The translations under genes were made by a program, and so were the position numbers. From Serratia nematodiphila DZ0503SBS1 (GTDB lineage Bacteria > Pseudomonadota > Gammaproteobacteria > Enterobacterales > Enterobacteriaceae), in assembly GCF_000738675.1 (NCBI RefSeq), contig NZ_JPUX01000001.1, forward strand, positions 2,790,001 through 2,854,000: 64,000 nt of DNA, given 5' to 3'. A model generated the notes under the pieces. The model ran no database searches, was not told the DNA's origin, and was given only the letters and a program-made list of their open reading frames with translations. Below are positions 8,840 to 16,475 of the stretch, piece after piece; positions within the stretch are counted from its first letter, which is position 1, and every line of letters starts with the position of its first letter.

Positions 8840-10273
8840 ATGAGTACCTTAAATATCGATACCGCGCCGCCGTTATCTGCGCCCATCGGCTCCGCCAGCG
8901 ATGTGGCGCGTTTGATTAACCAACGCAGCGAGAAAAATACCCATGCGCGCATGATCGTGCTGTTGGCGCTGGGCGGTGTTTTTCTCGATGCCTATGATCT
9001 GACCACGCTGTCTTACGGCATCGATGACGTGGTGCGTGAATTCAGCCTCAGCCCGCTGCTGACCGGGGTGGTAACTTCTTCGATCATGGTCGGGACCATT
9101 CTCGGCAACCTGGTCGGCGGCTGGTTGACCGACAAGTACGGCCGCTATCAGGTGTTTATGGCCGATATGCTGTTTTTTGTGGTTTCCGCCATCGCCGCCG
9201 GGCTGGCGCCCAACGTCTGGGTGCTGATCGGCGCGCGCTTTTTGATGGGTATCGGCGTCGGCATCGATTTGCCGGTGGCGATGGCCTATCTGGCCGAATT
9301 CTCCAAATTCTCCGGCAAGGCCAACAAGGCGTCGCGCCTGGCGGCCTGGTGCCCGATGTGGTACGCCGCTTCGTCGATGTGTTTTCTGATCATCTTTGCG
9401 CTCTATTTTCTGTTGCCGGCCGAACATGCGAACTGGCTGTGGCGCGCCTCGTTGATTTTCGGCGCGGTGCCGGCGCTGCTGATCATCATGGTGCGCAGCA
9501 AGTTTATGAACGAGTCGCCGCTGTGGGCCGCTAACCAGGGCGATTTGAAAGAGGCGGCGCGCATCCTGCGCGAGTCATACGGCATTGCCGCCCATGAGGC
9601 GGAACCTGACGCCGCCCAACCGGCGGCGCCGCCGAAGGTCAGCTTCCGCGTGCTGTTCCGCAAGCCGTACCGCGAGCGCACTCTGGTCGCCAGCGTGATG
9701 AACGTTTGCATTTCCTTTGAATACACCGCCATCGCCTTCTTTCTGCCGTCGATTCTGGCGCAGTTTCTCGGTGCCGGGGTGTTTGAAACCCTCTCCGCCT
9801 CGCTCGGGCTGAACGTGCTGTTCGCCTTTACCGGTGGCCTGCTCGGCATGCGTCTGGCATGGAAGTATCCGTCGCGCCACGTGGCGATCGCCGGATTTGC
9901 GCTGCAGTTTATCGCGCTGATTGCCCTGGCGTTGATCGGGCATCCGCAGGCGGCGTTCGGCGTTGGGCTGGCGATCCTGATGTTGGGCCTATGGCTGTTC
10001 GCCGAAGGCTTCGGCCCCGGCGCGCAGATGATGATTTACCCGGCGCTCTCTTACCCGACGGCGATCCGCGCCACCGGCGTCGGTTTCGGCCGTTCGCTGT
10101 CCGGTATCGGCAGCGCGCTGGCGCTGTTTATTCTGCCGATTTTGCAGGCGCGCTTCGGCACCGACATGTTTTGGATTGTTTCACTGGCGGCGGCGATCCC
10201 CATCGTCTTCCTGCTGATCATTCGCTTTGAACCGACGGCGCGCGATATCGACGATCTGGCCGATCGCGCTTAA
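8840..10273 (+). CDS. MFS transporter
   Basis: A 477-residue major facilitator protein with about twelve hydrophobic segments. Signatures seen are GGWLTDKYGRY between helices 2 and 3, ARFLMGIGVGIDLPVAMAYLAEF in helix 4-5, and GVGFGRSLSGIG in the second half. This layout fits the sugar/aromatic-acid porter groups. The ATG at 8840 has GAGGAAG just upstream and is preferred over the in-frame GTG at 8810. A flavin-dependent dehydrogenase-like gene follows after 17 bases and is probably co-transcribed. The cluster context suggests an organosulfur or aromatic acid substrate, but the sequence does not identify it. Confidence 0.87.
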   Translation: MSTLNIDTAPPLSAPIGSASDVARLINQRSEKNTHARMIVLLALGGVFLDAYDLTTLSYGIDDVVREFSLSPLLTGVVTSSIMVGTILGNLVGGWLTDKYGRYQVFMADMLFFVVSAIAAGLAPNVWVLIGARFLMGIGVGIDLPVAMAYLAEFSKFSGKANKASRLAAWCPMWYAASSMCFLIIFALYFLLPAEHANWLWRASLIFGAVPALLIIMVRSKFMNESPLWAANQGDLKEAARILRESYGIAAHEAEPDAAQPAAPPKVSFRVLFRKPYRERTLVASVMNVCISFEYTAIAFFLPSILAQFLGAGVFETLSASLGLNVLFAFTGGLLGMRLAWKYPSRHVAIAGFALQFIALIALALIGHPQAAFGVGLAILMLGLWLFAEGFGPGAQMMIYPALSYPTAIRATGVGFGRSLSGIGSALALFILPILQARFGTDMFWIVSLAAAIPIVFLLIIRFEPTARDIDDLADRA

Positions 10274-10290
10274 CCACAGAGGACACTGAC

Positions 10291-11508
10291 ATGACGCAAC
10301 ACCTGTTATCCACCGGAGCAGACTACGCACAGCTGGCCGCGCGTTTTCGGCCGATCTTCGCCGAAATCGCCGCCGGGGCGGTGGAGCGCGAGCTGTCGCG
10401 CACGCTGCCGCATGAACCGATCCGTTGGCTGAAAGAGGCGGGGTTCGGCAGGGTGCGCATCCCGCGTGAAAAGGGCGGCGACGGCGCTTCGTTGCCGCAG
10501 CTGTTCGAACTGCTGGCCGAACTGGCGGAGGCGGACTCTAACCTGCCGCAGGCGCTGCGGGCGCATTTCGCCTTCGTGGAAGATCGGCTGAACGCGCCGG
10601 ACGGCCCGGAGCGCAATCGCTGGTTCGAACGCTTTCTCGACGGCGAGCTGGTTGGCAGCGGTTGGACCGAGATCGGCGGCGTGAAGCTGGGGCAGGTCAA
10701 TACCCGGGTAACGCCGCAGGCCGACGGCTGGTCGCTCAACGGCGAGAAATTTTACAGCACCGGCAGTCTGTTTGCCGATTGGATCGACGTGTATGCCGAG
10801 CGCAGCGACAGCGGCGGCCCGGTGATCGCTTTGGTTAACGTCGCCCAGCCGGGCGTAGAGCGCGACGACGACTGGGACGGATTTGGCCAGCGCACTACCG
10901 GCAGCGGCACCACGCGTTTTATTGATGCGCAGGTCGAGCAGGCGCACGTCTATGACTTTGCCGAGCGCTTCCGCTACCAAACTGCGTTCTATCAGCATGT
11001 GTTGCTGGCGACGCTGGCGGGGATCGGCCGCGCGGTGCTGCGAGACGTCGGCGAGGGCGTGAGGCAACGTAAAAGGATCTATAGCCACGGCAACGCCGGT
11101 TGGGTGAAGGACGACGTGCAGATCCAGCAGGTGGTGGGGCAAATCAGCGCCTGGGCCTATGCGGTCGAGGCGACGGTGCTAAAAGCGACTTCCTCGCTGC
11201 AGCAGGCTTATGAGGCGCATCGATCCGGCGATGAAGCGCTGCTGCAGGCGCTTAACGTGACGGCGGAGCTGGACGCGGCCAGAGCGCAGGTCATCGCCGG
11301 GGAGTGGGTGCAGCGCGCCGCCGGTGAATTGTTCAATGCGCTCGGCGCTTCAGATACCCGTACCGGCAAGGCGTTGGATCGCCACTGGCGCAATGCGCGC
11401 ACGCTCTCTTCACATAATCCGGTGATCTACAAGGCGCGCAATATCGGTGACTGGGAAATTAACCGCCATACGCCGACCTTTATCTGGCAAATCGGCAGTG
11501 GCGGTTGA
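10291..11508 (+). CDS. Acyl-CoA-dehydrogenase-fold flavin monooxygenase, SfnB/DszC-like
   Basis: A 405-residue acyl-CoA dehydrogenase superfamily protein. The middle domain is seen in GSGWTEIGGVKLGQVNTRV and WSLNGEKFYSTGS. The C-terminal helical domain ends in HWRNARTLSSHNPVIYKARNIGD-like sequence, where relatives such as DszC and SfnB carry the catalytic region rather than a CoA-dehydrogenase glutamate. SfnB is linked to dimethyl sulfone use and DszC to dibenzothiophene oxidation. It starts 17 bases after the MFS gene. It is likely a two-component monooxygenase using reduced flavin, perhaps from the flavoprotein encoded next door on the other strand. Confidence 0.83.
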   Translation: MTQHLLSTGADYAQLAARFRPIFAEIAAGAVERELSRTLPHEPIRWLKEAGFGRVRIPREKGGDGASLPQLFELLAELAEADSNLPQALRAHFAFVEDRLNAPDGPERNRWFERFLDGELVGSGWTEIGGVKLGQVNTRVTPQADGWSLNGEKFYSTGSLFADWIDVYAERSDSGGPVIALVNVAQPGVERDDDWDGFGQRTTGSGTTRFIDAQVEQAHVYDFAERFRYQTAFYQHVLLATLAGIGRAVLRDVGEGVRQRKRIYSHGNAGWVKDDVQIQQVVGQISAWAYAVEATVLKATSSLQQAYEAHRSGDEALLQALNVTAELDAARAQVIAGEWVQRAAGELFNALGASDTRTGKALDRHWRNARTLSSHNPVIYKARNIGDWEINRHTPTFIWQIGSGG

Positions 11509-11516
11509 GGCCGTGG

Positions 11517-12152
11517 CTATTCCGTCCAAACCTGCGTGCTGCGCGGGCTGTCCATCTGATAATCCGAGTAGGGGCGGGTGAAGAACTCGCGCCCCAACTC
11601 GCGGGCGGCCCGCAGCGGGTTGCGCGGATCGCGGGCGATCTCGCCGCGCTGGTTGCCGGCGCCGTGCACCAGCCCGACGAAGGCGGAATGGGTGTAGCGG
11701 CTGAACTCCTGGATCTGATGCACGATGCCCAGCGCCGCGCCGGGATAAGTTTCTTCCGACGCCACCGCCAGCCCGATGCGTTTGCCGCTCATGCGTTGGT
11801 GCACCTGTTCCGCCTGAGGGTAGGCGTTGGAATAGAAGCTGAACGAGCGATCGAAAAAGGCCTTGGTTTGCGCCGACATGCCGTACCAGTAAATCGGCGT
11901 GCAAAATACCGCGCCGTCGGCCGGCAGGAAGTGCTCCAGGAACAGCTCGGCGTAGCGATCGGCCGGCGGCGGCGTATGGCGTTCATCGCTCAGGAAACCG
12001 CTCAGGTAATCGTCGAGAAAATGCAGGCTGGCGGACGTGCCGGCTTCGGCGGCGCCCGCCATGATCGCCTGCGCCAGCGTGGCGCTGTTGCCGTCGCGGC
12101 GCGGGCTGCCGACCAGCACCACCAGGCGCTTGGATTGATGAGCTGTATTCAT
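11517..12152 (-). CDS. NADPH-dependent FMN reductase / flavodoxin-fold protein
   Basis: A 211-residue flavodoxin-fold protein with the FMN phosphate loop GSPRRDGNSATLA near residue 15-27 and the family stretch VFCTPIYWYGMSAQTKAFFDR. Such proteins reduce FMN or quinones with NAD(P)H. AAGGAG lies 6 bases before the ATG. It reads leftward and ends 9 bases from the end of the SfnB-like gene, so the two converge. It is divergent from a LysR regulator. It could supply FMNH2 to the monooxygenases of this region, which is an inference from context. Confidence 0.83.
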   Translation of the reverse strand: MNTAHQSKRLVVLVGSPRRDGNSATLAQAIMAGAAEAGTSASLHFLDDYLSGFLSDERHTPPPADRYAELFLEHFLPADGAVFCTPIYWYGMSAQTKAFFDRSFSFYSNAYPQAEQVHQRMSGKRIGLAVASEETYPGAALGIVHQIQEFSRYTHSAFVGLVHGAGNQRGEIARDPRNPLRAARELGREFFTRPYSDYQMDSPRSTQVWTE

Positions 12153-12235
12153 GTCATGCTCCTTGGTGTGAAGTGAACTCAGCCTTAATCTAGAAGCGAA
12201 CGTCTGCAGGCGACAAATGACGGTTTTTCTGCCAG

Positions 12236-12252
12236 GATGAGCTCAACTCATC
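12236..12252. promoter_or_regulatory. LysR-type operator between divergent genes
   Basis: GATGAG-CTCAA-CTCATC is a perfect 6-5-6 inverted repeat containing the T-N11-A pattern typical of LysR-family sites. It lies 15 bases before the LysR gene and 84 bases before the divergent flavoprotein gene, so it may serve autoregulation and control of the flavoprotein. Confidence 0.5.
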
Positions 12253-12267
12253 TCAAGAGGCTTCGCC

Positions 12268-13164
12268 ATGTTCGCTACGCTGCCCGTCAACGCGTTACGC
12301 ACCTTTGAATCCGCCGCTCGCCTGCGCAGCTTCAAGCTGGCGGCGGCCGAGCTGGCGGTGACGCCGACGGCGATTTCGCACCAGATCAAGGCGCTGGAAC
12401 AGCAGCTGGGTTTTGCGCTGTTCGAGCGGGTGCCGCGCGGCGTGCGGCTGACGGCGAAGGGCGAAACGCTGTTTGCCGGCGTGCACGGCGCGCTGCTGGA
12501 CGTCGCCGCCACGCTTGAGCGCCTGCGGCCGCAGCCCAGCAGCGGATCGCTGTGCGTCTCGGTGACGCACTCGTTCGCGGCGCTGTGGCTGGTGCCGCGC
12601 CTGGGGCGTTTCTACCAGGCGCATCCGCACTATCTGGTGCGCCTGGAGGCCTGCGCCGAGGTGATCGACCTGCAGCAGGACGCCAGCGTGGATGTGGCGG
12701 TGCGCTACAGCCGCGCGCACTATCCCGCGCTGCATCAGGCGGCGCGGCTGGAGGAAAGCTTTGGCGTCTACGCCGCGCCGGGGCTGGCCGCCGCTCCGCC
12801 GGAAAACCCGGTGCTGATCACCGTCAAGTGGGGGGATTCGGCGCTGTACGACAGCGGCTGGCATGACTGGTGCCGGGCCGCCGGCGTGGACTGGTGGCAG
12901 CGCCATGCGGCGATGCGCAGCTATCACGAGGAGCATTACGCCCTGCAGGCGGCGGTGGCCGGGCAGGGATGGGTGCTCGCCAGCTCGGTGATGGTGTCCG
13001 AGATGGTGGACAACGGTCTGCTGGTGGCGTACCGGCCGGAGGTGCGCGTACCGGGCGCCGCATACAGCGTGCTGTGCGCGCCGGGGCGCGAGCGGCATCC
13101 GCCGGTCAGGGCGTTTTTGGCCTGGCTGCGGCAGGAATTGCCGCAGGACAATGGCACGAAATAA
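12268..13164 (+). CDS. LysR-family regulator, GcvA-like
   Basis: A 298-residue LysR protein with an N-terminal winged helix (FKLAAAELAVTPTAISHQIKALEQQLGFALFER, about 22-54) and a C-terminal effector-binding domain of the GcvA subgroup. It is divergent from the flavodoxin-fold gene and upstream of a nitroreductase, so it may regulate either. The 6-5-6 inverted repeat just before its start supports autoregulation. The ligand is unknown. Confidence 0.87.
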   Translation: MFATLPVNALRTFESAARLRSFKLAAAELAVTPTAISHQIKALEQQLGFALFERVPRGVRLTAKGETLFAGVHGALLDVAATLERLRPQPSSGSLCVSVTHSFAALWLVPRLGRFYQAHPHYLVRLEACAEVIDLQQDASVDVAVRYSRAHYPALHQAARLEESFGVYAAPGLAAAPPENPVLITVKWGDSALYDSGWHDWCRAAGVDWWQRHAAMRSYHEEHYALQAAVAGQGWVLASSVMVSEMVDNGLLVAYRPEVRVPGAAYSVLCAPGRERHPPVRAFLAWLRQELPQDNGTK

Positions 13165-13233
13165 AAGTTTTACCGTCCTAAGCTGTGGGAATATCAGCGA
13201 ACTTTTGTTTTTACTTCACTGCGAGAACCTATC

Positions 13234-13821
13234 ATGAGCCAGCCAAGAATCTCCGATTACCCGATTGACGCGCAATTTATCGAGCGTTGGTCGCCGCGCG
13301 CGATGACCAACGACGCCATCGACGATCAAACGCTGCTGAGCTTCTTTGAAGCGGCGCGCTGGTCGCCTTCGGCTTACAACATTCAGCCGTGGCGCTTTGC
13401 CTACAGCAAGCACGGCTCCGACAGCTGGGAGAACTACCTGGAGTTCCTGATCGACTTCAACCGCGGCTGGGCGCAACACGCCTCGGCGCTGGTGGTGATC
13501 GTCTCCAAAACCACCAGCCTGAACGGCGAGCGTCTGGTGGACAACCCGACCCACGCATTCGACACCGGCGCGGCCTGGGCTAACCTGGCGCATCAGGCGC
13601 ACCTGAAAGGCTGGCTGACCCACTGCATGAGCGGCATTCACCACGATAAGATCAAAGCGGCGTTGCAACTGCCGGACGACTATGCGGTGCACGCCATGGT
13701 GGCGATCGGCAAGCCGGGCGACAAAGCCCGCCTGCCGGATTTCCTGCAGGAGAAAGAAGCGCCGTCGGGCCGTCTGCCGCTCGGCAAGACCGTCAGCGAA
13801 GGGCTGAATTTCACGCTGTGA
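13234..13821 (+). CDS. Nitroreductase-family protein
   Basis: A 195-residue FMN-dependent nitroreductase-fold protein with the N-terminal FMN-contact sequence RWSPRAM and AARWSPSAYNIQPWRF at about 47-62. The C-terminal MVAIGKPGD is typical of the family. It probably reduces nitro compounds, quinones or flavin using NAD(P)H. A 69-base gap separates it from the LysR gene. The ribosome site is weak (GCGAGAACC). A GC-rich hairpin lies 17 bases past the stop. Confidence 0.85.
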   Translation: MSQPRISDYPIDAQFIERWSPRAMTNDAIDDQTLLSFFEAARWSPSAYNIQPWRFAYSKHGSDSWENYLEFLIDFNRGWAQHASALVVIVSKTTSLNGERLVDNPTHAFDTGAAWANLAHQAHLKGWLTHCMSGIHHDKIKAALQLPDDYAVHAMVAIGKPGDKARLPDFLQEKEAPSGRLPLGKTVSEGLNFTL

Positions 13822-13837
13822 TTGCCCGCTTTCTCGC

Positions 13838-13856
13838 AGGCCCGCTTGGCGGGCCT
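13838..13856 (+). terminator. GC hairpin after the nitroreductase, first copy of a duplicated hairpin
   Basis: AGGCCCGCTTGGCGGGCCT forms an 8-bp stem with a 3-base loop. It has no T run after it. The identical 19 bases recur at 13999-14017 with a T run, so this looks like one half of a duplication. Confidence 0.55.
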
Positions 13857-13918
13857 GAGATTGATGACAAACCTCATACCTTTGCTGGTTTGGCAGATAG
13901 CACAGAATAAAAAAACAA

Positions 13919-13988
13919 GGAAAATCAATTTATTGATTTTCGACTGATCACCACAAAGGGGGAAAAACCACGCTTTTTCCCTCTTTGT
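13919..13988. repeat. Two palindromes between duplicated hairpins
   Basis: Between the two copies of the GC hairpin lie two more inverted repeats. One is GAAAATCAAT-TT-ATTGATTTTC at 13919-13940, a perfect palindrome. The other has 15-base arms at 13953-13967 and 13974-13988 (ACAAAGGGGGAAAAA against TTTTTCCCTCTTTGT) with one G-T pair. No convincing open frame is present. This could be a small palindromic insertion or an RNA-coding segment. Confidence 0.45.
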
Positions 13989-13998
13989 CAACAGTCTG

Positions 13999-14022
13999 AG
14001 GCCCGCTTGGCGGGCCTTTTTT
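13999..14022 (+). terminator. Rho-independent terminator, second copy of the hairpin
   Basis: AGGCCCGCTTGGCGGGCCT followed by a run of six T. This is the functional-looking copy and ends rightward transcription from the nitroreductase unit. Confidence 0.8.
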
Positions 14023-14112
14023 ATGCGGCGAGTAAAACTTAGGGAGTATGTTCTCGTTCGCTCATTCACTGTATATTTTTTTATATAGCGATTGTGCGGT
14101 GAGGAGGAACCC

Positions 14113-14406
14113 GTGGGAGATCATTTTGGCAAAGGGTTGTTGGCGGGGTTAAAGGTGGAGAACCTGAAGCCGGAGGCGGAGCTGTCGCGCTTTTGCTCCG
14201 ACTACAAGCGCGGTTTCGTGCTCGGTTATGCGCATCATTTGGCGCAGCGCTGCGGCGACGAGAACCGGGCGGCGTTCGAGGCCGGGCAGCTCAGCCGCGC
14301 CTATGGCCTCGGCAGCGAGCCGATGAGCGAGTTCTTCTCCGGCGGCGACAGCCGGTTGGCGGAGAAGTTTTTCCACGCCGGCTATAACCAGCCGACGCAG
14401 GGGTAG
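14113..14406 (+). CDS. yghW: DUF2623 family protein YghW
   Basis: A 97-residue protein resembling E. coli YghW (95 residues). Shared stretches are DHFGKGLLAGLK at the N-terminus, CSDYKRGFVLGYAHH in the middle, and AFEAGQLSRAYGL, FFHAGY near the end. The family is short, soluble and of unknown function. The GTG start at 14113 is chosen because GAGGAGG lies five bases upstream and the family similarity begins there; an upstream GTG at 14092 lacks a ribosome site. It converges with the XRE-cupin regulator gene, 13 bases apart. Confidence 0.85.
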   Translation: MGDHFGKGLLAGLKVENLKPEAELSRFCSDYKRGFVLGYAHHLAQRCGDENRAAFEAGQLSRAYGLGSEPMSEFFSGGDSRLAEKFFHAGYNQPTQG

Positions 14407-14419
14407 CGCCGGCGAGCCG

Positions 14420-14989
14420 TCAGGCGGCGCTCAGCACCGCCACCATATACACGCATGCCTCATCGCTTTGGTTTTCAAAGCGGCAGTCCGCCGGTGGGCC
14501 GAGCTCCAGGCAGTCTCCTTCGGCCATGTCATGGCGCGCGTCGCCCTCAAGAAAGACCAGCTCGCCGGATAAAACCCAGATCAGCTGACGCTTGAAGGCG
14601 TACACCGACGCCGGCATCGGGATCGCCGCGCCGGCCGGCAGTTCGATGCGCACCAGATCGAGCGGCAGATCGGTGCGCGGCGACACGTGGCGCCGCACGT
14701 AGCCGCTCTCGGGATCGACCCACACCGGTTGATCTTCCCGGCGCAGCAGCCGGCCTTCCTGCGTTTCCGCGCGGGCGATCAGTTTGGACATGCTGAGGCC
14801 GAACGCCCCCGCCAGTCTGCCCAACAGCATCGCCGTCGGGCTGCTCTCGCCGCGTTCGATCTTATGCACCATCGCCCGCGATACGCCCGCCCGTTCGGCC
14901 AAATCGGACAGCGACCAGTGGCGCGCCTCGCGTTCAATGCGAATGCGCGCGCCGATCAGCTGATTTAGATTGTCTAATTTAATATTCAT
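14420..14989 (-). CDS. XRE-family regulator with C-terminal cupin domain
   Basis: A 189-residue regulator with an N-terminal helix-turn-helix (WSLSDLAERAGVSRAMVHKIERGESSPTAMLLGRLA, about 25-60) and a C-terminal cupin barrel (LIWVLSGELVFLEGDARHDMAEGDCLELGPP). This architecture is shared with SutR/YdcN and PuuR-type repressors, which bind small metabolites. It is divergent from mnaT, so it may control that gene and itself. The ATG has no Shine-Dalgarno sequence before it, and a TATAAT box sits only 8 bases upstream, which suggests a leaderless transcript. No later in-frame start would keep the helix-turn-helix intact. Confidence 0.85.
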   Translation of the reverse strand: MNIKLDNLNQLIGARIRIEREARHWSLSDLAERAGVSRAMVHKIERGESSPTAMLLGRLAGAFGLSMSKLIARAETQEGRLLRREDQPVWVDPESGYVRRHVSPRTDLPLDLVRIELPAGAAIPMPASVYAFKRQLIWVLSGELVFLEGDARHDMAEGDCLELGPPADCRFENQSDEACVYMVAVLSAA

Positions 14990-14997
14990 ATCGTAGT

Positions 14998-15025
14998 ATT
15001 ATAGTGGACAATTGGCCGGGGTAAA
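14998..15025 (-). promoter_or_regulatory. Promoter of the XRE-cupin regulator
   Basis: On the minus strand TTTACC (15020-15025), 16 bases, then a perfect TATAAT (14998-15003). The predicted start of transcription falls within about three bases of the ATG at 14989. The -35 region overlaps the ribosome site of mnaT on the other strand. Confidence 0.5.
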
Positions 15026-15027
15026 CC

Positions 15028-15546
15028 ATGATTATACGAAATGCGACGCTCAACGATAGCGCGGCGATTGCCGCTATCTATAACGACGCGGTGTTGAACA
15101 GCACCGCCATCTGGAATGAACAAACCGTGGATGCGGCCAACCGCGCGGCGTGGATCGGCGAGCGGCAGGCGGCGGGCTACCCGGTGCTGGTGGCGGTGAA
15201 CGCCGCGGACGAGGCGATCGGCTACGCGTCGTTCGGTGACTGGCGCGCCTGGGACGGCTATCGCCATACCGTGGAACATTCGGTGTATGTCCATCAGGCG
15301 CATCGCGGCGCAGGGATTGGCAAGGCGTTGCTGCTGGCGCTGATCGCACGGGCGCGGGAAATCGGCAAGCACGTGATGGTGGCCGGCATCGAATCCGGCA
15401 ATCAGGCCTCGATTAAGCTGCACCTGGCGCTGGGGTTTCGCGACGTGGGGCGCATGGAACAAGTGGGCGCCAAATTCGGCCAATGGCTGGATCTGACGTT
15501 CCTGCAGCTGAGGCTCGACGAGCGGGCGACGCCGCCCGCGCGCTGA
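15028..15546 (+). CDS. mnaT: L-amino acid N-acetyltransferase MnaT
   Basis: A 172-residue GNAT acetyltransferase very similar to E. coli MnaT (YncA), which acetylates methionine analogues such as methionine sulfone, methionine sulfoximine and phosphinothricin. Shared stretches include AIYNDAVLNSTAIWNEQTVD, GYASFGDWRAWDGYRHTVEHSVYV, the acetyl-CoA loop HRGAGIGKALL, and GKHVMVAGIESGNQASIKLH. It is divergent from the XRE-cupin gene and followed after 17 bases by ydcZ, as a pair also linked in E. coli. Confidence 0.93.
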   Translation: MIIRNATLNDSAAIAAIYNDAVLNSTAIWNEQTVDAANRAAWIGERQAAGYPVLVAVNAADEAIGYASFGDWRAWDGYRHTVEHSVYVHQAHRGAGIGKALLLALIARAREIGKHVMVAGIESGNQASIKLHLALGFRDVGRMEQVGAKFGQWLDLTFLQLRLDERATPPAR

Positions 15547-15563
15547 TCCCGGGAGACAGGGCG

Positions 15564-16004
15564 ATGAATATGCTGTTACTGCTGATCGCGGCGGGAATGG
15601 GGTTGGTGGTGCAGAATCTGCTGATGGTGCGCATTACCGAAAGCGTTTCGACCATCCTCATTACGCTGGTGATCAACTCCAGCGTTGGTTTGTTGTTGCT
15701 GGTGGGGTTGCTGCTGGCCAAAAACGGCCTCGGCGCGGTGGCGGAAGTGACCGGCGCCGCCAGGTGGTGGATGCTGTTGCCGGGGCTGTTGGGATCGCTG
15801 TTCGTGTTCGCCGGCATTCTGGGTTACCAGAAGCTGGGGGCGGCGGCGACCATCTCGATCCTGGTCGCCAGCCAGCTGTGCATGGGGCTGTTGGCGGACG
15901 TCTACCGCGCCGGCCCGGCGGCGCTGCGCGAGAATCTGCCGGCGCTGGTCGGCGCCTTATTGCTGGTGGCGGGCGCCTATCTGGTGGCGAAACGCAGCTT
16001 TTGA
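15564..16004 (+). CDS. ydcZ: DMT-family membrane protein YdcZ
   Basis: A 146-residue membrane protein with about five hydrophobic helices, close to E. coli YdcZ (149 residues, DUF606/EamA-like). Shared features are LIAAGMGLVVQNLLMVRITESVSTIL, WWMLLPGLLGSLFVFAGILGYQKLGAA and the C-terminal GAYLVAKRSF. Its transport substrate is unknown. The ATG at 15564 has GGGAGA upstream and matches the family start; an open frame continues back into mnaT. It probably forms an operon with mnaT. Confidence 0.88.
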   Translation: MNMLLLLIAAGMGLVVQNLLMVRITESVSTILITLVINSSVGLLLLVGLLLAKNGLGAVAEVTGAARWWMLLPGLLGSLFVFAGILGYQKLGAAATISILVASQLCMGLLADVYRAGPAALRENLPALVGALLLVAGAYLVAKRSF

Positions 16005-16019
16005 CGGCGGCTGAAAGGC

Positions 16020-16051
16020 AAAAAGCCCGCTCGGGTTTCCCTGAGCGGGCT
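16020..16051 (-). terminator. Terminator of the first tRNA-Asn
   Basis: On the minus strand a 12-bp stem (one G-T pair) with a four-base loop, followed by five T. It has the same design as the terminator at 29804-29835, with several paired changes that preserve the stem. Confidence 0.82.
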
Positions 16052-16061
16052 TCTCTAAATT

Positions 16062-16137
16062 TGGCTCCTCTGACTGGACTCGAACCAGTGACATACGGAT
16101 TAACAGTCCGCCGTTCTACCGACTGAACTACAGAGGA
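16062..16137 (-). tRNA. tRNA-Asn (GTT)
   Basis: A 76-base gene with encoded CCA end and anticodon GTT in the stem-loop GGACTGTTAATCC. The T arm GGTTCGAGTCC is canonical. It is identical in sequence to the copy at 29846-29921. Its position beside nac matches the asn tRNA cluster of other enterics. Confidence 0.98.
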
Positions 16138-16155
16138 ATCGTTGGAACGGGGCGA

Positions 16156-16184
16156 ATAATAGCGGGGCGGTTGCGGCTTGTAAA
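16156..16184 (-). promoter_or_regulatory. Promoter of the first tRNA-Asn
   Basis: TTTACA, 17 bases, TATTAT on the minus strand, followed by a GC-rich discriminator (CGCCCCG) as expected for a stringently controlled stable RNA promoter. Confidence 0.75.
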
Positions 16185-16301
16185 GCGTGAAAACGCCCGA
16201 TGCGTTCGTTTGCTGCAAGATTGCCCAACCTGCTGCTTTTTCTCGCTTTTGTCGCTTATCCCGCGCGCAGCGCAGTCGAATTGCCCGTTGATCGGCGCTG
16301 T

Positions 16302-16318
16302 TGCCTGCCGATGGTGCA
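16302..16318 (+). promoter_or_regulatory. NtrC-like binding site upstream of nac
   Basis: TGCCTGCCGATGGTGCA fits the TGC-N11-GCA frame of NtrC sites, with a perfect right half ATGGTGCA. It lies about 90 bases before the -24 element of nac. A poorer second match lies at about 16324-16340. Confidence 0.5.
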
Positions 16319-16404
16319 ACGGTTGCCCTGCGCGGTGGCGCGCGCCGCCCGGCGAACGGCCATTTACCGCCTTGTACCCCGCTTCCACGGCCGTTTACCG
16401 ACTC

Positions 16405-16420
16405 TGGCCTGGATCTTGCT
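16405..16420 (+). promoter_or_regulatory. Sigma-54 promoter of nac
   Basis: TGGCCTG-GATC-TTGCT has correct -24/-12 spacing with invariant GG and GC. nac is a known sigma-54/NtrC-dependent gene in enterics, and this site lies 56 bases before its start. Confidence 0.7.
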
Positions 16421-16475
16421 GTGATTGCATGACCGGATTTCGGCATTCTCAATTTAGCGGCTCGCTGGAGGCACT

